NCBI RefSeq assembly: GCF_035610345.1
Contig: NZ_CP141212.1
Coordinates: 1,989,976-2,053,975, forward strand
Direction of reading: 5' to 3'
Source: Sinorhizobium meliloti
GTDB taxonomy: Bacteria > Pseudomonadota > Alphaproteobacteria > Rhizobiales > Rhizobiaceae
Length of the DNA: 64,000 nucleotides
Below the pieces are notes generated by a model. The model ran no database searches. It saw only the letters and a list, made by a program, of their open reading frames with translations, and was not told the DNA's origin. Made by a program: the position numbers and the translations under genes. Positions 45,834 through 54,503 of the stretch are shown here, one piece after another (the stretch's first letter is position 1; every line of letters starts with the position of its first letter).

Positions 45834-46754
45834 TCAGCGCAGCTTGATGCGCGGGTCGATAAGCGGTGTGATGAGATCGGCGAGCAGGTTGCCGAGCACG
45901 ATGGCAAACGCAGAGACGAGCGTGACGCCCATGATGATCGGGATGTCCACCCGCTGGATCGCCTGCCAGGCAAGCTGGCCGATGCCGGGCCAGCCAAAGA
46001 CGCTTTCCACCACGACTATTCCGGACATGAACAAACCGATGTCGATGCCGATCATCGCGATAACGGGCAGTATCGCGTTGGGCATTGCGTGCCGGAACAG
46101 GACCTTGGCGCGGCCGGCACCGGTTGCGCGCGCCGTGCGGATGAAATCCTGGCGCATCACTTCGATCAGCGAGGAACGCATCATGCGCGAATACCAGCCG
46201 GCGCCCAGAAAGCCGAGCGTAACGGAGGGCAGGACCAGATGGGCGAAAGTGCCATAGCCGCCAATCGGGAACCAGCCGAGCTTCACGGCGAAGACATAAA
46301 GCAGCAGGATGCCGATCACGAACTGCGGCGCCGACACCCCGACGAAAGAGGCGATCATCAGCGTATCGTCGGTGCGTGAGCCGCGCCGAAGCGCCGCGAC
46401 GATCCCCATCGTGAGACCGAAGATCAGTTCACAAGTGATGGCTCCGGCCATCAGCACGAGACTTGCGGGAAGCCGCGACGCGATCAGCGTCGCGACTTCG
46501 GTCTTCTGCAGGTAGGAGCGGCCGAAGTCGCCCTGCACGAGGCCGGAAACATAGCGCAGATACTGCTCGTAGAAAGGCAGGTTGAGCCCGAGCTGTTCGC
46601 GGATGTTCTCCACGGTCTGAGCCGTTGCGCTGCGGCCGGCGATCTGTCTGGCCGGATCGGCCGGTATCAAATAGAGGAGAACGAAGGTGACGAAGCTGAT
46701 ACCAAGCAGGATGACGACCGTCTGAAGCAGTCGCCGCGCGATATAGGCTGCCAT
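45834..46754 (-). CDS. Peptide-class ABC transporter permease (DppB-like)
   Basis: 306-residue permease with six membrane segments: IARRLLQTVVILLGISFVTF at the N-terminus, the DppB-type FGRSYLQKTEVATLI periplasmic segment, and the EAA-type loop RTARATGAGRAKVLFRHAMP. The ATG at 46754 overlaps the last base of the preceding gene. Forms the translocation pore with the DppC-like protein. Confidence 0.93.
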   Translation of the reverse strand: MAAYIARRLLQTVVILLGISFVTFVLLYLIPADPARQIAGRSATAQTVENIREQLGLNLPFYEQYLRYVSGLVQGDFGRSYLQKTEVATLIASRLPASLVLMAGAITCELIFGLTMGIVAALRRGSRTDDTLMIASFVGVSAPQFVIGILLLYVFAVKLGWFPIGGYGTFAHLVLPSVTLGFLGAGWYSRMMRSSLIEVMRQDFIRTARATGAGRAKVLFRHAMPNAILPVIAMIGIDIGLFMSGIVVVESVFGWPGIGQLAWQAIQRVDIPIIMGVTLVSAFAIVLGNLLADLITPLIDPRIKLR

Positions 46755-47650
46755 CAATGCCTCCCCTGCTGCGTCGGATCGAGAACATCCCGCAGCGCAT
46801 CGCCGACCAGGTTGAAGGCGAGCGCGAGCGCCAGGATCGCCGCACCCGGTATGAACACCAGCCACGGTGCCGAAGTGAAATAGGTCTGGTTTTCGAAGAT
46901 GATATTGCCCCAGGAGGGGATGGGCGGCTGCACGCCGATACCGAGGAATGAAAGGGTCGCCTCCAGAAGCACCGTCGTCGCAATCCCGAGCGTTGCCCAG
47001 ACGATGATCGTGGACAGGAGATGCGGAAGAATGTGACGGAAGAGAATGCGGCCGGCGCCGGCCCCCATGGCCCGCTCGGCAGTCACGAAATCGCGCTCTG
47101 CTATCGAGCGGGTTTCGGTATAGACGACGCGGGCGATCTGCACCCAATTCACCATGGCGATGACCATCGCAACGATCCAGAGGCTGGGTGTGAAGATCGC
47201 GGCCAGAACGATGGCAAGGAGGAGCGCCGGAAAGGCCATCATCAGGTCGGTGAAGCGCATCAGCACGGTGTCCACCCAGCCGCGGAAATAGCCGGCTGCA
47301 ATGCCGACGAGCGAGCCGATGACGACGGCAATGCCATTGGCGACCACGCCGATGACGAGCGAGGTGCGCGCGCCATAGATCAGACGGCTCAGGAGGTCGC
47401 GCCCGACAAGGTCGGTACCGAGCCAGAATTGGCTGTTGGGCGGCAGCGGCGCGCCTTCGATGGTCAGACCCTCGAAGAACTGCTCGTGCGGGTCATAGGG
47501 CACGATCCAAGGCGCAAGCGCTGCTGCGCCCACCACCACGATGATGACCGCAAGACCGATGAGCGCAAGCGGCCTGCGAAGGAGGCGCGTCCACACGCCC
47601 GGTGTCCTATTCTCTTTGCTGCGCGCCGTTTCAGCGACCATGGTCGGCAT
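46754..47650 (-). CDS. Peptide-class ABC transporter permease (DppC-like)
   Basis: 298-residue permease: N-terminal cytoplasmic segment, helix at about residues 28-50, the family motif FWLGTDLVGRDLLSRLIYGA near residue 78, EAA-type loop VTAERAMGAGAGRILFRHIL, and SFLGIGVQPPIPSWG near residue 235. It overlaps the amiR-like stop by 20 bases if the first ATG is used; the ATG at 47641 is also possible. Confidence 0.93.
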   Translation of the reverse strand: MPTMVAETARSKENRTPGVWTRLLRRPLALIGLAVIIVVVGAAALAPWIVPYDPHEQFFEGLTIEGAPLPPNSQFWLGTDLVGRDLLSRLIYGARTSLVIGVVANGIAVVIGSLVGIAAGYFRGWVDTVLMRFTDLMMAFPALLLAIVLAAIFTPSLWIVAMVIAMVNWVQIARVVYTETRSIAERDFVTAERAMGAGAGRILFRHILPHLLSTIIVWATLGIATTVLLEATLSFLGIGVQPPIPSWGNIIFENQTYFTSAPWLVFIPGAAILALALAFNLVGDALRDVLDPTQQGRH

Positions 47651-48245
47651 TCTTCAATCCGTGGTTCTCGAATTCCTGGACGATCGCCGCGGCGACGTCC
47701 TCGATGCTGCAGCTGCTCGACATCGCGGTCAGGCGCAGGTGCTGGTAGGCTTCGCTGGCACCGCAGTTCTTCCGGAGCATCAGCAGTGCCGTTGCCTCCG
47801 CAAGTTCCTGGCGTCGCGTGAGGCGATGCTTCAATGCGGCGACGTCACGATCGAGCGCACGGCGGCGGACAAAACTGTGACTTGCGACCATCAGAGCACT
47901 GTACAGCCCGGCGCTGCCGATGGGCTTCAGAAGCTGCGCGTCGGCCCCTTGCGCGATAGTCCAGGCGATGCGGCCGGGCGCCTCGGAGCCGATCAGTGCG
48001 ATCATCGGCATGGGGGCTTCCCCCTGACGCCAGGGAAATTGCTCGTCGTGGCCCATGTCTGCGTCGATAAGGAGGACGTTGAACTCCTCTGCAGATCGGT
48101 CACCGGGAAAATCCGGCCAGGCCTGTTCCGCCGCAATGCCTATGCGGGCGCATTGGGCAAAGAGAGCGTCGACGTTCTGATGCGGCCGGTGCAGGATGAG
48201 CGCCCGCCAGCCATCGAAATTCGGGGTGTTATGAACAGATCTCAT
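47631..48245 (-). CDS. amiR: AmiR-like ANTAR-domain transcription antiterminator
   Basis: 204 residues. An N-terminal receiver-like domain lacks a clear phosphoacceptor pattern, a coiled-coil lies near residues 130-150, and a C-terminal ANTAR RNA-binding domain runs from about residue 145 (AEATALLMLRKNCGASEAYQ, SIEDVAAAIV). ANTAR proteins bind a two-hairpin leader and prevent a terminator from forming. Its gene overlaps that of the AmiC-like sensor by four bases, as in the Pseudomonas amide operon. The probable target is the terminator at 49424-49464. Confidence 0.87.
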   Translation of the reverse strand: MRSVHNTPNFDGWRALILHRPHQNVDALFAQCARIGIAAEQAWPDFPGDRSAEEFNVLLIDADMGHDEQFPWRQGEAPMPMIALIGSEAPGRIAWTIAQGADAQLLKPIGSAGLYSALMVASHSFVRRRALDRDVAALKHRLTRRQELAEATALLMLRKNCGASEAYQHLRLTAMSSSCSIEDVAAAIVQEFENHGLKNADHGR

Positions 48246-49408
48246 TTCACCACCTTCAGCTCGGGCCGCGCCTCGTTCCCTCCCATCGGGCGGACAAGCG
48301 GCGTGGATGTCAGGAACGGATCCGGCGTGATGGCTTCATACGAGCGCTTGACGATCTCGAAACTGCCATCTGCGCCCGCGCGGCCGATATGGGCCGGCAA
48401 TTCCACATGGTTCGTCCATCGATCGACGCTGATGGCCCCGAGCGGTGTATCGACCGTCCGCCCGCACAGGGCGGCGCGTACACCATCCGCATCGTCGCTG
48501 CCGCTGCGCGCGATCGCCTCGGCGATCATCACCACGGCACTGAATGCCTGCACATAGAAGGCATCGACTACGGCGCCCGGATCCAGCGCCGCAAGTGTCT
48601 TCAGGAAGGAGTCGTTTTCCGGCGACTGGATCGTGCGGAAATAGCAGCTGACCGTGAAATGCCCCGCCGCGGCGTGTCCGAGCCCGGCGATCTCGCCCTC
48701 GTAGAGGTTGCAGCTGATGACCGGGCATTTGTCCGGATGGAAGCGATCATCCGCTTCAGCGAGAGCATTAAGCGCGCGCAGGAAAGCGTATGACGACGGG
48801 CCGATCAGGTTGTTCAGGATGAAATCCGGTTTCTTCTCGCGCACCTCGTCGATCAGGTGGACGATATCCGTATCTCCCATCGACACGAAACGCTCGCCCA
48901 GGACCTCGCCGCCCGAGCGATGGAGAATGTCGCGTGCAATTCGGTTGGTCTCCCAGCCCCAGATATAGTTGGAGCCGACAAGCATCGCCCTGCTGCCGAA
49001 GCGCGGCGCGATATAGTCGAGAAGCGGCACCAGGTGCTGGTTGGCACAGGCGGCGACGTAGATAAGGTTTTCGGAAACCTCGAAACCTTCATAGACGCAA
49101 GGATACCAGAGCAGCGCGTCGAGCTTCTCGACCACGGGAATCACTTCCTTGCGGCTCCAGGAGGTGGTGCAGCCCACCACATGGCGCACACCGTGCTCGC
49201 GGATCAGTTGCCTGCAAAGCGGTGCATAGCGATCCGCCTCGCCTGCGGGATCGAGATGATGGGCCTCGAGCCTGAACGGAAAACGCCCGGACGCATTGAC
49301 ATGCTCGATCGCTGCCATTGCGCCGCCAAAGCCTTGGCCCGCCGGCTGCGCGTAGCTCCCGCTCCGAGAGAACAATACTCCTACCGGGTAGGTAACGTTG
49401 CCTGTCAT
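48242..49408 (-). CDS. amiC: AmiC-like amide sensor / negative regulator
   Basis: 388-residue periplasmic-binding-fold protein without a signal peptide, so cytoplasmic. VGVLFSRSGSYAQPAGQGFG at the N-terminus, VVGCTTSWSRKEVIPVVE, GSNYIWGWETNRIARDIL and NLIGPSSYAFLRALN match the AmiC/urea-type branch. In Pseudomonas, AmiC holds AmiR inactive until an amide binds. First gene of the operon, preceded by GAGGGGC and the terminator-bearing leader. Confidence 0.88.
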   Translation of the reverse strand: MTGNVTYPVGVLFSRSGSYAQPAGQGFGGAMAAIEHVNASGRFPFRLEAHHLDPAGEADRYAPLCRQLIREHGVRHVVGCTTSWSRKEVIPVVEKLDALLWYPCVYEGFEVSENLIYVAACANQHLVPLLDYIAPRFGSRAMLVGSNYIWGWETNRIARDILHRSGGEVLGERFVSMGDTDIVHLIDEVREKKPDFILNNLIGPSSYAFLRALNALAEADDRFHPDKCPVISCNLYEGEIAGLGHAAAGHFTVSCYFRTIQSPENDSFLKTLAALDPGAVVDAFYVQAFSAVVMIAEAIARSGSDDADGVRAALCGRTVDTPLGAISVDRWTNHVELPAHIGRAGADGSFEIVKRSYEAITPDPFLTSTPLVRPMGGNEARPELKVVK

Positions 49409-49423
49409 TCGCCCCTCAAATGC

Positions 49424-49464
49424 AAAAAGGCCCCGCAGAGAAACAAAGTTTCCCTTCGAGGCCC
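49424..49464 (-). terminator. Leader terminator, predicted AmiR-controlled attenuator
   Basis: On the minus strand GGCCTC pairs with GGGGCC around an inner stem GGGAAAC / GTTTCTC, followed by TTTTT. It lies between the promoter and amiC, where it would stop transcription in the absence of antitermination. This is the expected target of the ANTAR protein encoded two genes down. I did not resolve the two hexaloop hairpins expected of an ANTAR site. Confidence 0.7.
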
Positions 49465-49489
49465 AGATGCCGACAGATAATTTCAGCCA

Positions 49490-49517
49490 AGCCTAACGTT
49501 AGGATACGACTTGTCAA
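49490..49517 (-). promoter_or_regulatory. Promoter of the amide operon with overlapping palindrome
   Basis: Minus-strand TTGACA (49512-49517), 16-base spacer, TAGGCT (49490-49495). The perfect 12-base palindrome CCTAACGTTAGG (49492-49503) overlaps the -10 region and may be an operator. The deduced leader is about 75 bases. Confidence 0.55.
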
Positions 49518-49568
49518 TACGAAAGGACATGGCGGCGACGATTTCCTGTCCGGATCTTGCCGTGCTCG

Positions 49569-49994
49569 CTAGAATACCGCCAGCAGAAGCGCACCGGCCG
49601 CAATCAGACCGACGCCGAGCCAGTTGATCAGATTGAGCTTCTCGCCGAGAAAAAGCACGCCGAACAGCGCAACGAATATGATCGACAGCTTGTCGACCGG
49701 TGCCACGCGAGCGGTATCGCCGAGCTTGAGCGCGCGGAAATAAGCGAGCCACGACGCCCCTGTCGCAAGACCGGACAGGCCGAGGAAGAGCCAGGTTCGG
49801 CCGGAGATCTCCGTCGGGCGCTGCCATTGTCCGGTCACTGCAACGATGCTCACGACAACGACAAGAATGACGGCTGTTCGGATCAGCGTCGCGAAGTCGG
49901 AAGTGACGTCCGCGACGCCGATCTTGGCGAAAATGGCAGTCAGCGCTGCGAAGACCGCGGAGAGCAGCGCCCAGAACTGCCAGGCCTGCGTCAT
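49569..49994 (-). CDS. Half-size EamA-family transporter
   Basis: 141-residue drug/metabolite-superfamily protein with a single EamA repeat: about five membrane helices, LSAVFAALTAIFAKIGVADV at the N-terminus, ASWLAYFRALKLGDTARVAP centrally and LGEKLNLINWLGVGLIAAGA at the end. Proteins this size are expected to dimerise. Its ATG overlaps the cobO stop by one base, so it is the last gene of the riboswitch-controlled cob operon. Substrate unknown; a link to cobalamin or cobalt is inferred only from position. Confidence 0.85.
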   Translation of the reverse strand: MTQAWQFWALLSAVFAALTAIFAKIGVADVTSDFATLIRTAVILVVVVSIVAVTGQWQRPTEISGRTWLFLGLSGLATGASWLAYFRALKLGDTARVAPVDKLSIIFVALFGVLFLGEKLNLINWLGVGLIAAGALLLAVF

Positions 49995-50638
49995 CAGAAT
50001 TCCACGCCCTTCTGACCCTTGATGCCCGAGCGGAAGGGGTGTTTCACCAGTTCCATCTCCGTTACCAGATCGGCGATCTCGATCAGGTCTTCCTTGGCGT
50101 TGCGGCCGGTCAGGACCACATGCGTCATGTGCGGCTTCTCCTCCTTGAGAAAGCGCACGACCTCGGCGACGTCGATGTAGTCGTAGCGCAGCGCAATGTT
50201 GATCTCGTCGAGGAGCACCATGGAGTTGCGTTCGTCGCGGATGAGCTCCTTTGCCTTCTCCCACGCCTTTGCCGCCATTGCGACGTCGCGCGCGCGATCC
50301 TGCGTCTCCCAGGTGAAGCCTTCGCCGAGCGTGTAGAACTGGCAGATATCGCCGAAATGTTTCTCGATCAGATCACGCTCGCCCGTGTGCATGGCGCCCT
50401 TGATGAACTGAACGACGGCGCAGGGCATTCCGTGGGCGATGTGGCGAAAGATCATACCGAAGCCGGCCGTCGATTTGCCCTTGCCCTTGCCGGTGTGGAC
50501 GATGATCAAGCCTTTTTCGTCCGTTTTGGTGGCCATGATCTTGTCACGGGCGGTCTTCTTCTTCGCCATCTTCATGGCGTGGCGCGCTTCGTCCTTCTCG
50601 GCGAGCGGTTCGCCGGTATTCGCGGTCTCGTCGTTCAT
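49994..50638 (-). CDS. cobO: Cob(I)yrinic acid a,c-diamide adenosyltransferase CobO
   Basis: 214-residue ATP:corrinoid adenosyltransferase attaching the 5'-deoxyadenosyl ligand to cobalt. The P-loop is IVHTGKGKGKSTAGFGMIF near residue 45, followed by CAVVQFIKGAMHTGERDL, and the Walker-B-like VLLDEINIAL. A basic, Lys-rich N-terminus of about 35 residues precedes the core. Ten bases after cobN. Confidence 0.95.
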   Translation of the reverse strand: MNDETANTGEPLAEKDEARHAMKMAKKKTARDKIMATKTDEKGLIIVHTGKGKGKSTAGFGMIFRHIAHGMPCAVVQFIKGAMHTGERDLIEKHFGDICQFYTLGEGFTWETQDRARDVAMAAKAWEKAKELIRDERNSMVLLDEINIALRYDYIDVAEVVRFLKEEKPHMTHVVLTGRNAKEDLIEIADLVTEMELVKHPFRSGIKGQKGVEF

Positions 50639-50648
50639 GATGTCCTCC

Positions 50649-53600
50649 CTATTGGTTTCCGGCCATCAGGCGGTCGGTAGCCGCGCGGCCGGAAAGGCTG
50701 TTCAGTTCGAATCGCGCCGAATTGGAGCGCGGGTTCCATAGGCCGCGGTCGATCGCCTCCAGCAGCCTCTCCGATATTTCCGAAAGCGCGGCCGGGTTCT
50801 TTTCGCGCAGGAACCGGAGGACTTTTTCGTCGGCAATATAGGCCTGATAGGCTGCCTCGAAATGATGATCGCGCACCGCCCCGGTGGTCGCAGCGAAGGC
50901 GAACATGTAATCGATCGTCGCGGCGATTTCGAAGGCTCCCTTGTAGCCGTGGCGCATCACGCCGTCGATCCACTTCGGATTGACGACGCGGGCACGCACC
51001 ACGCGGCCGATCTCCTCCTCGAGCGAGCGGATGACCGGCTTTTCGGGGCGCGAATGGTCGTTGTGGTAGATGGCCGGACGCTGACCGCCGAGATGCTCAG
51101 CCGCAGCGCTCATGCCGCCCTCGAACTGGTAGTAGTCGTCGCTGTCGAGCAGATCATGCTCGCGGTTGTCCTGGTTCTGGACCACGGCTTCGATCGAGCG
51201 CAGGCGCTCCTCGAAAAGGCCCCGCTCCGCCTTTCCATCCTCGCCGGCACCGTAGGCGTAACCGCCCCAGATGAGGTAAGCCTCGGCAAGATCGCCGCGC
51301 GTTTCCCAGTTCTTCTCGTCGACAAGCGCCTGCAGGCCCGCTCCGTAAGCGCCGGGTTTCGAACCGAAGACGCGATAGGAGGCACGGCGTCGAGCCTCGT
51401 TCACGTCGGCGCCCCGCTCTTCCCACCGCCGCGTTTCGGCACGCATGCGGGCGGCGATCATATTGTCGGCATCGTCCTCGTCGAGCGCGCCGACCGCGCG
51501 GACCGCCTTGTCGAAGAGTGCTATCTGCTCGGGAAAGGCGTCGCGGAAGAAGCCGGATATACGCAGGGTGACGTCGACACGGGGACGGCCGAGAACGGCA
51601 AGCGGAATGATTTCGTAGCCGGTCACGCGGCGCGAGGCCATGTCCCAGACGGGCTTTGCGCCGATCAGTGCCAATGCCTGGGCGATGTCGTCGCCGCCGG
51701 TACGCATGTTGGAGGTGCCCCAGGCCGTCAATCCGAAAGAGGACGGCCATTCGCCGTGGTCCTGCAGGTAGCGGCGGATAAGCAGCTCCGCCGATTTCCT
51801 GCCGAGCTCATAGGCGGCCGGAGTCGGCACGGAGCGGCTGTCCACCGAATAGAAGTTGCGCCCCGTCGGCAGCACGTCCGGACGGCCGCGCGTCGGCGCA
51901 CCCGAGGGACCGGGGGCGACAAACCGGCCGTCGAGGCCGGTCAGCAGACCCTTGATTTCCGCCTCGCCGGAGCTCTTGATCGAAGGCTTCAGCCGCGTCT
52001 CGACCACGTCAAGTACGGCGCGGCTGTTGGTCCATCCCACCGGGCAGACGATTTCGCCTGAAACGAGCTTCGCTGCAAGCAGTTCGATGCGCTCGACGGT
52101 GTCGCCGGCGGTGCGCCATGGCGCATCCGAGAGGGCGGCGAGAAGATCGGGCTTCGGGCCGGCCCAAGGATCGGACATGACGCAATCGAGCGGGTCGAAG
52201 GGTTGCGGCAAAGCCACGTGCAATCTCAAGTCCGCCCCAATTGCCCGCTGCAGGCTCTGATCTCCGCCCTCACCCAGACCCCGCGGCACACGGGCGAGCG
52301 CGACCGTAAGATCGGTCAAAAGCCTTCCCTCCGGCGCCAGGCCGAAGATATGCAACCCGTCGCGGATCTGCATTTCCTTCAGGTCGCAGAGATAGGCATC
52401 GAGTTTTTCGAGCGCCTGGTTCTCGCTGTCGCCCTTCTCGATGCCGGCGTCGTGGTCGAGGCCGATGTCGCGGACGAGATCGAGGATCTGCCGGCTGAGC
52501 AGCCTGAGCCGCCGGGGATCGCCGCCCGCAGCCTCGTAGTATTCGTCGACCAGCGCCTCCAGGTCCTTCAGCGGTCCGTAGGACTCCGCCCGCGTCAAAG
52601 GTGGCGTCAGATGGTCGATGATGACGGCGCTTGTTCGCCGCTTGGCCTGCGTGCCCTCGCCGGGATCGTTGACGATGAAGGGATAAAGATGCGGCATCGG
52701 GCCGAATATCGCCTCGGGGTAGCACTCTTCGGAAAGCGCCAGCGCTTTTCCGGGGAGCCATTCGAGGTTGCCGTGCTTGCCCATATGGACGATCGCATGG
52801 GCGCCGAATACCTCGCGCAAATAGGCATAGAAAGCGAGATAGCCGTGCGGCGGCACGAGGTCCGGATCGTGATAGGTTTCCTTCGGATCGATATTGTAGC
52901 CGCGCGCCGGCTGGATGCCCACGAGCACATCGCCGAAGCGCGCGAGCGGCAGAGCGAATACGCCGTCGATGTAGAAGGGGTCGGCCTGCGGCGCGCCCCA
53001 GCGCGCGGTCACTTCCTGCTGAATCTTTTTCGGAAGCGCTTCGAAGAAACCCTTGTAATGATTCAAGGAAATCGTTTCGCGGATTTCCCGGTCGCCGCTC
53101 GCCGCATTGGTCGGCCCGGCCATCAGAAAGCGGATCAGCGCGTCGCCGTCAACAGGAACATTGCCGACAGCATAGCCTTCCGCCGTCATCGCTTTCAGCA
53201 CTTCGATCGTGCCGGCAGGCGTATCGAGCCCCACGCCGTTTCCGAGACGCCCGTCGCGGTTCGGATAGTTGGCCATGACGATGGCAACCCGGCGGCCCCC
53301 GGGCCGGGTCCGGCGCAGCTTCGTCCAATTGGCGGCAAGGCGCGCCGCGAAACGTGCACGATCCGCAAGCGGCTCGTGTCCGACGATATTGGCCTCCACC
53401 AGCGGGTCGTAAACCGAGGCAGCCTTGAAGGAAACGGCACGGGAGAGAACCCTCCCGTCCACCTCCGGCAACGCGACATTCATGCCGAGATCGCGGGCCA
53501 TCAGCCCTTGAGCCGAAGCTTCCCAGGCCTCCCGCGACGAGCCGGAAAAGATGACCTGCAGCACCGGCGCGCCGCCTGATTCGAGCACGGTCGGCTGGCG

Positions 53601-54464
53601 GTCCGCGCCGGGTGCGGAAACGGCAAAGCCCGTGGCGTTCATCACGACATCCGGCACGGCTTCGGCGAAGATCGCTTCGACCGTGCCGATCGAGACCGGA
53701 TCCTTGAGGCTGGAGACGAAAACGGGGAGCGCCCGCACAGCCTCGGCCGCCAGAGCCTCGATCAGCGCCTCAACCGGCTTCGTCTCTCCGCTCTGGACGA
53801 GCGCGCGGTAGAAGCAGATGGCGACGGTGGGTTCGTGTTCCGCTCTGTCCGCCTGACCGGGGGTTACAGCCCGACGCGATTCGGACAGGCGCACCCATTC
53901 CTCGAAGCCGATCACGCCCCTGCCAGGCCACCATATCCCCGCCTTGAGCAGCGGTCGCGCCGGCTGCGGCTTGTCGCCGCCATCGATCAATGCCTGGGCG
54001 TAATCGAGGAACAGGCCGGCATTCTCCGCGCCGCCTTCGGTGCAATACGCCCAAAGGCGCTGCCGATCTTCCACCGATACGGTGGAAAATGGGTCGAGGC
54101 CCGGGTCCGGCTTGTCGTCGCCCGGCAACACGGCGATCTGGAACTTATTGGCAATCGCCGCGGCGTAGAGCGCCTCGAGGACGTAACGGAAGTAGCTCGC
54201 ACCACCGAGCGGCCGTACGACGATCAGTTTCGCATGCCTCGCCGTGCGTTCGACGTAAGTGTCGACCGACATGGGGTGCATGAGGTTCATCAGGCTGGCG
54301 ATCCGCAGGCTTCTTGCGCCCGCGCGCTGACGATGGGCAGCCGCGATCGAGGCAAGCTCCGTATCGGCCGCCGACAGGAACAATATGTCGCCCGGGCTCT
54401 GTCCCAGGTCGATCGCCTCATTACCGTCGGCGATCGTTCCTTTCTGAGCTAGGAGGAGATGCAT
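50649..54464 (-). CDS. cobN: Cobaltochelatase subunit CobN
   Basis: 1271-residue large subunit of the aerobic ATP-dependent cobalt chelatase that inserts Co2+ into hydrogenobyrinic acid a,c-diamide together with CobS and CobT, which are not in this window. Landmarks: MGKHGNLEWLPGKALALS, PFIVNDPGEGTQAKRRTSAV, LPTGRNFYSVDSRSVPTPAA, WGTSNMRTGGDDIAQALALI. Length and composition are normal for the family. Third gene after the riboswitch (cobP-cobW-cobN-cobO). Confidence 0.96.
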   Translation of the reverse strand: MHLLLAQKGTIADGNEAIDLGQSPGDILFLSAADTELASIAAAHRQRAGARSLRIASLMNLMHPMSVDTYVERTARHAKLIVVRPLGGASYFRYVLEALYAAAIANKFQIAVLPGDDKPDPGLDPFSTVSVEDRQRLWAYCTEGGAENAGLFLDYAQALIDGGDKPQPARPLLKAGIWWPGRGVIGFEEWVRLSESRRAVTPGQADRAEHEPTVAICFYRALVQSGETKPVEALIEALAAEAVRALPVFVSSLKDPVSIGTVEAIFAEAVPDVVMNATGFAVSAPGADRQPTVLESGGAPVLQVIFSGSSREAWEASAQGLMARDLGMNVALPEVDGRVLSRAVSFKAASVYDPLVEANIVGHEPLADRARFAARLAANWTKLRRTRPGGRRVAIVMANYPNRDGRLGNGVGLDTPAGTIEVLKAMTAEGYAVGNVPVDGDALIRFLMAGPTNAASGDREIRETISLNHYKGFFEALPKKIQQEVTARWGAPQADPFYIDGVFALPLARFGDVLVGIQPARGYNIDPKETYHDPDLVPPHGYLAFYAYLREVFGAHAIVHMGKHGNLEWLPGKALALSEECYPEAIFGPMPHLYPFIVNDPGEGTQAKRRTSAVIIDHLTPPLTRAESYGPLKDLEALVDEYYEAAGGDPRRLRLLSRQILDLVRDIGLDHDAGIEKGDSENQALEKLDAYLCDLKEMQIRDGLHIFGLAPEGRLLTDLTVALARVPRGLGEGGDQSLQRAIGADLRLHVALPQPFDPLDCVMSDPWAGPKPDLLAALSDAPWRTAGDTVERIELLAAKLVSGEIVCPVGWTNSRAVLDVVETRLKPSIKSSGEAEIKGLLTGLDGRFVAPGPSGAPTRGRPDVLPTGRNFYSVDSRSVPTPAAYELGRKSAELLIRRYLQDHGEWPSSFGLTAWGTSNMRTGGDDIAQALALIGAKPVWDMASRRVTGYEIIPLAVLGRPRVDVTLRISGFFRDAFPEQIALFDKAVRAVGALDEDDADNMIAARMRAETRRWEERGADVNEARRRASYRVFGSKPGAYGAGLQALVDEKNWETRGDLAEAYLIWGGYAYGAGEDGKAERGLFEERLRSIEAVVQNQDNREHDLLDSDDYYQFEGGMSAAAEHLGGQRPAIYHNDHSRPEKPVIRSLEEEIGRVVRARVVNPKWIDGVMRHGYKGAFEIAATIDYMFAFAATTGAVRDHHFEAAYQAYIADEKVLRFLREKNPAALSEISERLLEAIDRGLWNPRSNSARFELNSLSGRAATDRLMAGNQ

Positions 54465-54503
54465 GGATGCTCCCTGGACTCCTCGTTCAAAGTCGAAGCC
54501 ATT

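Noticed and set aside
52203..53579. A 458-codon plus-strand frame inside cobN
   Set aside because: Antisense to an unambiguous cobN; no domain or ribosome site.
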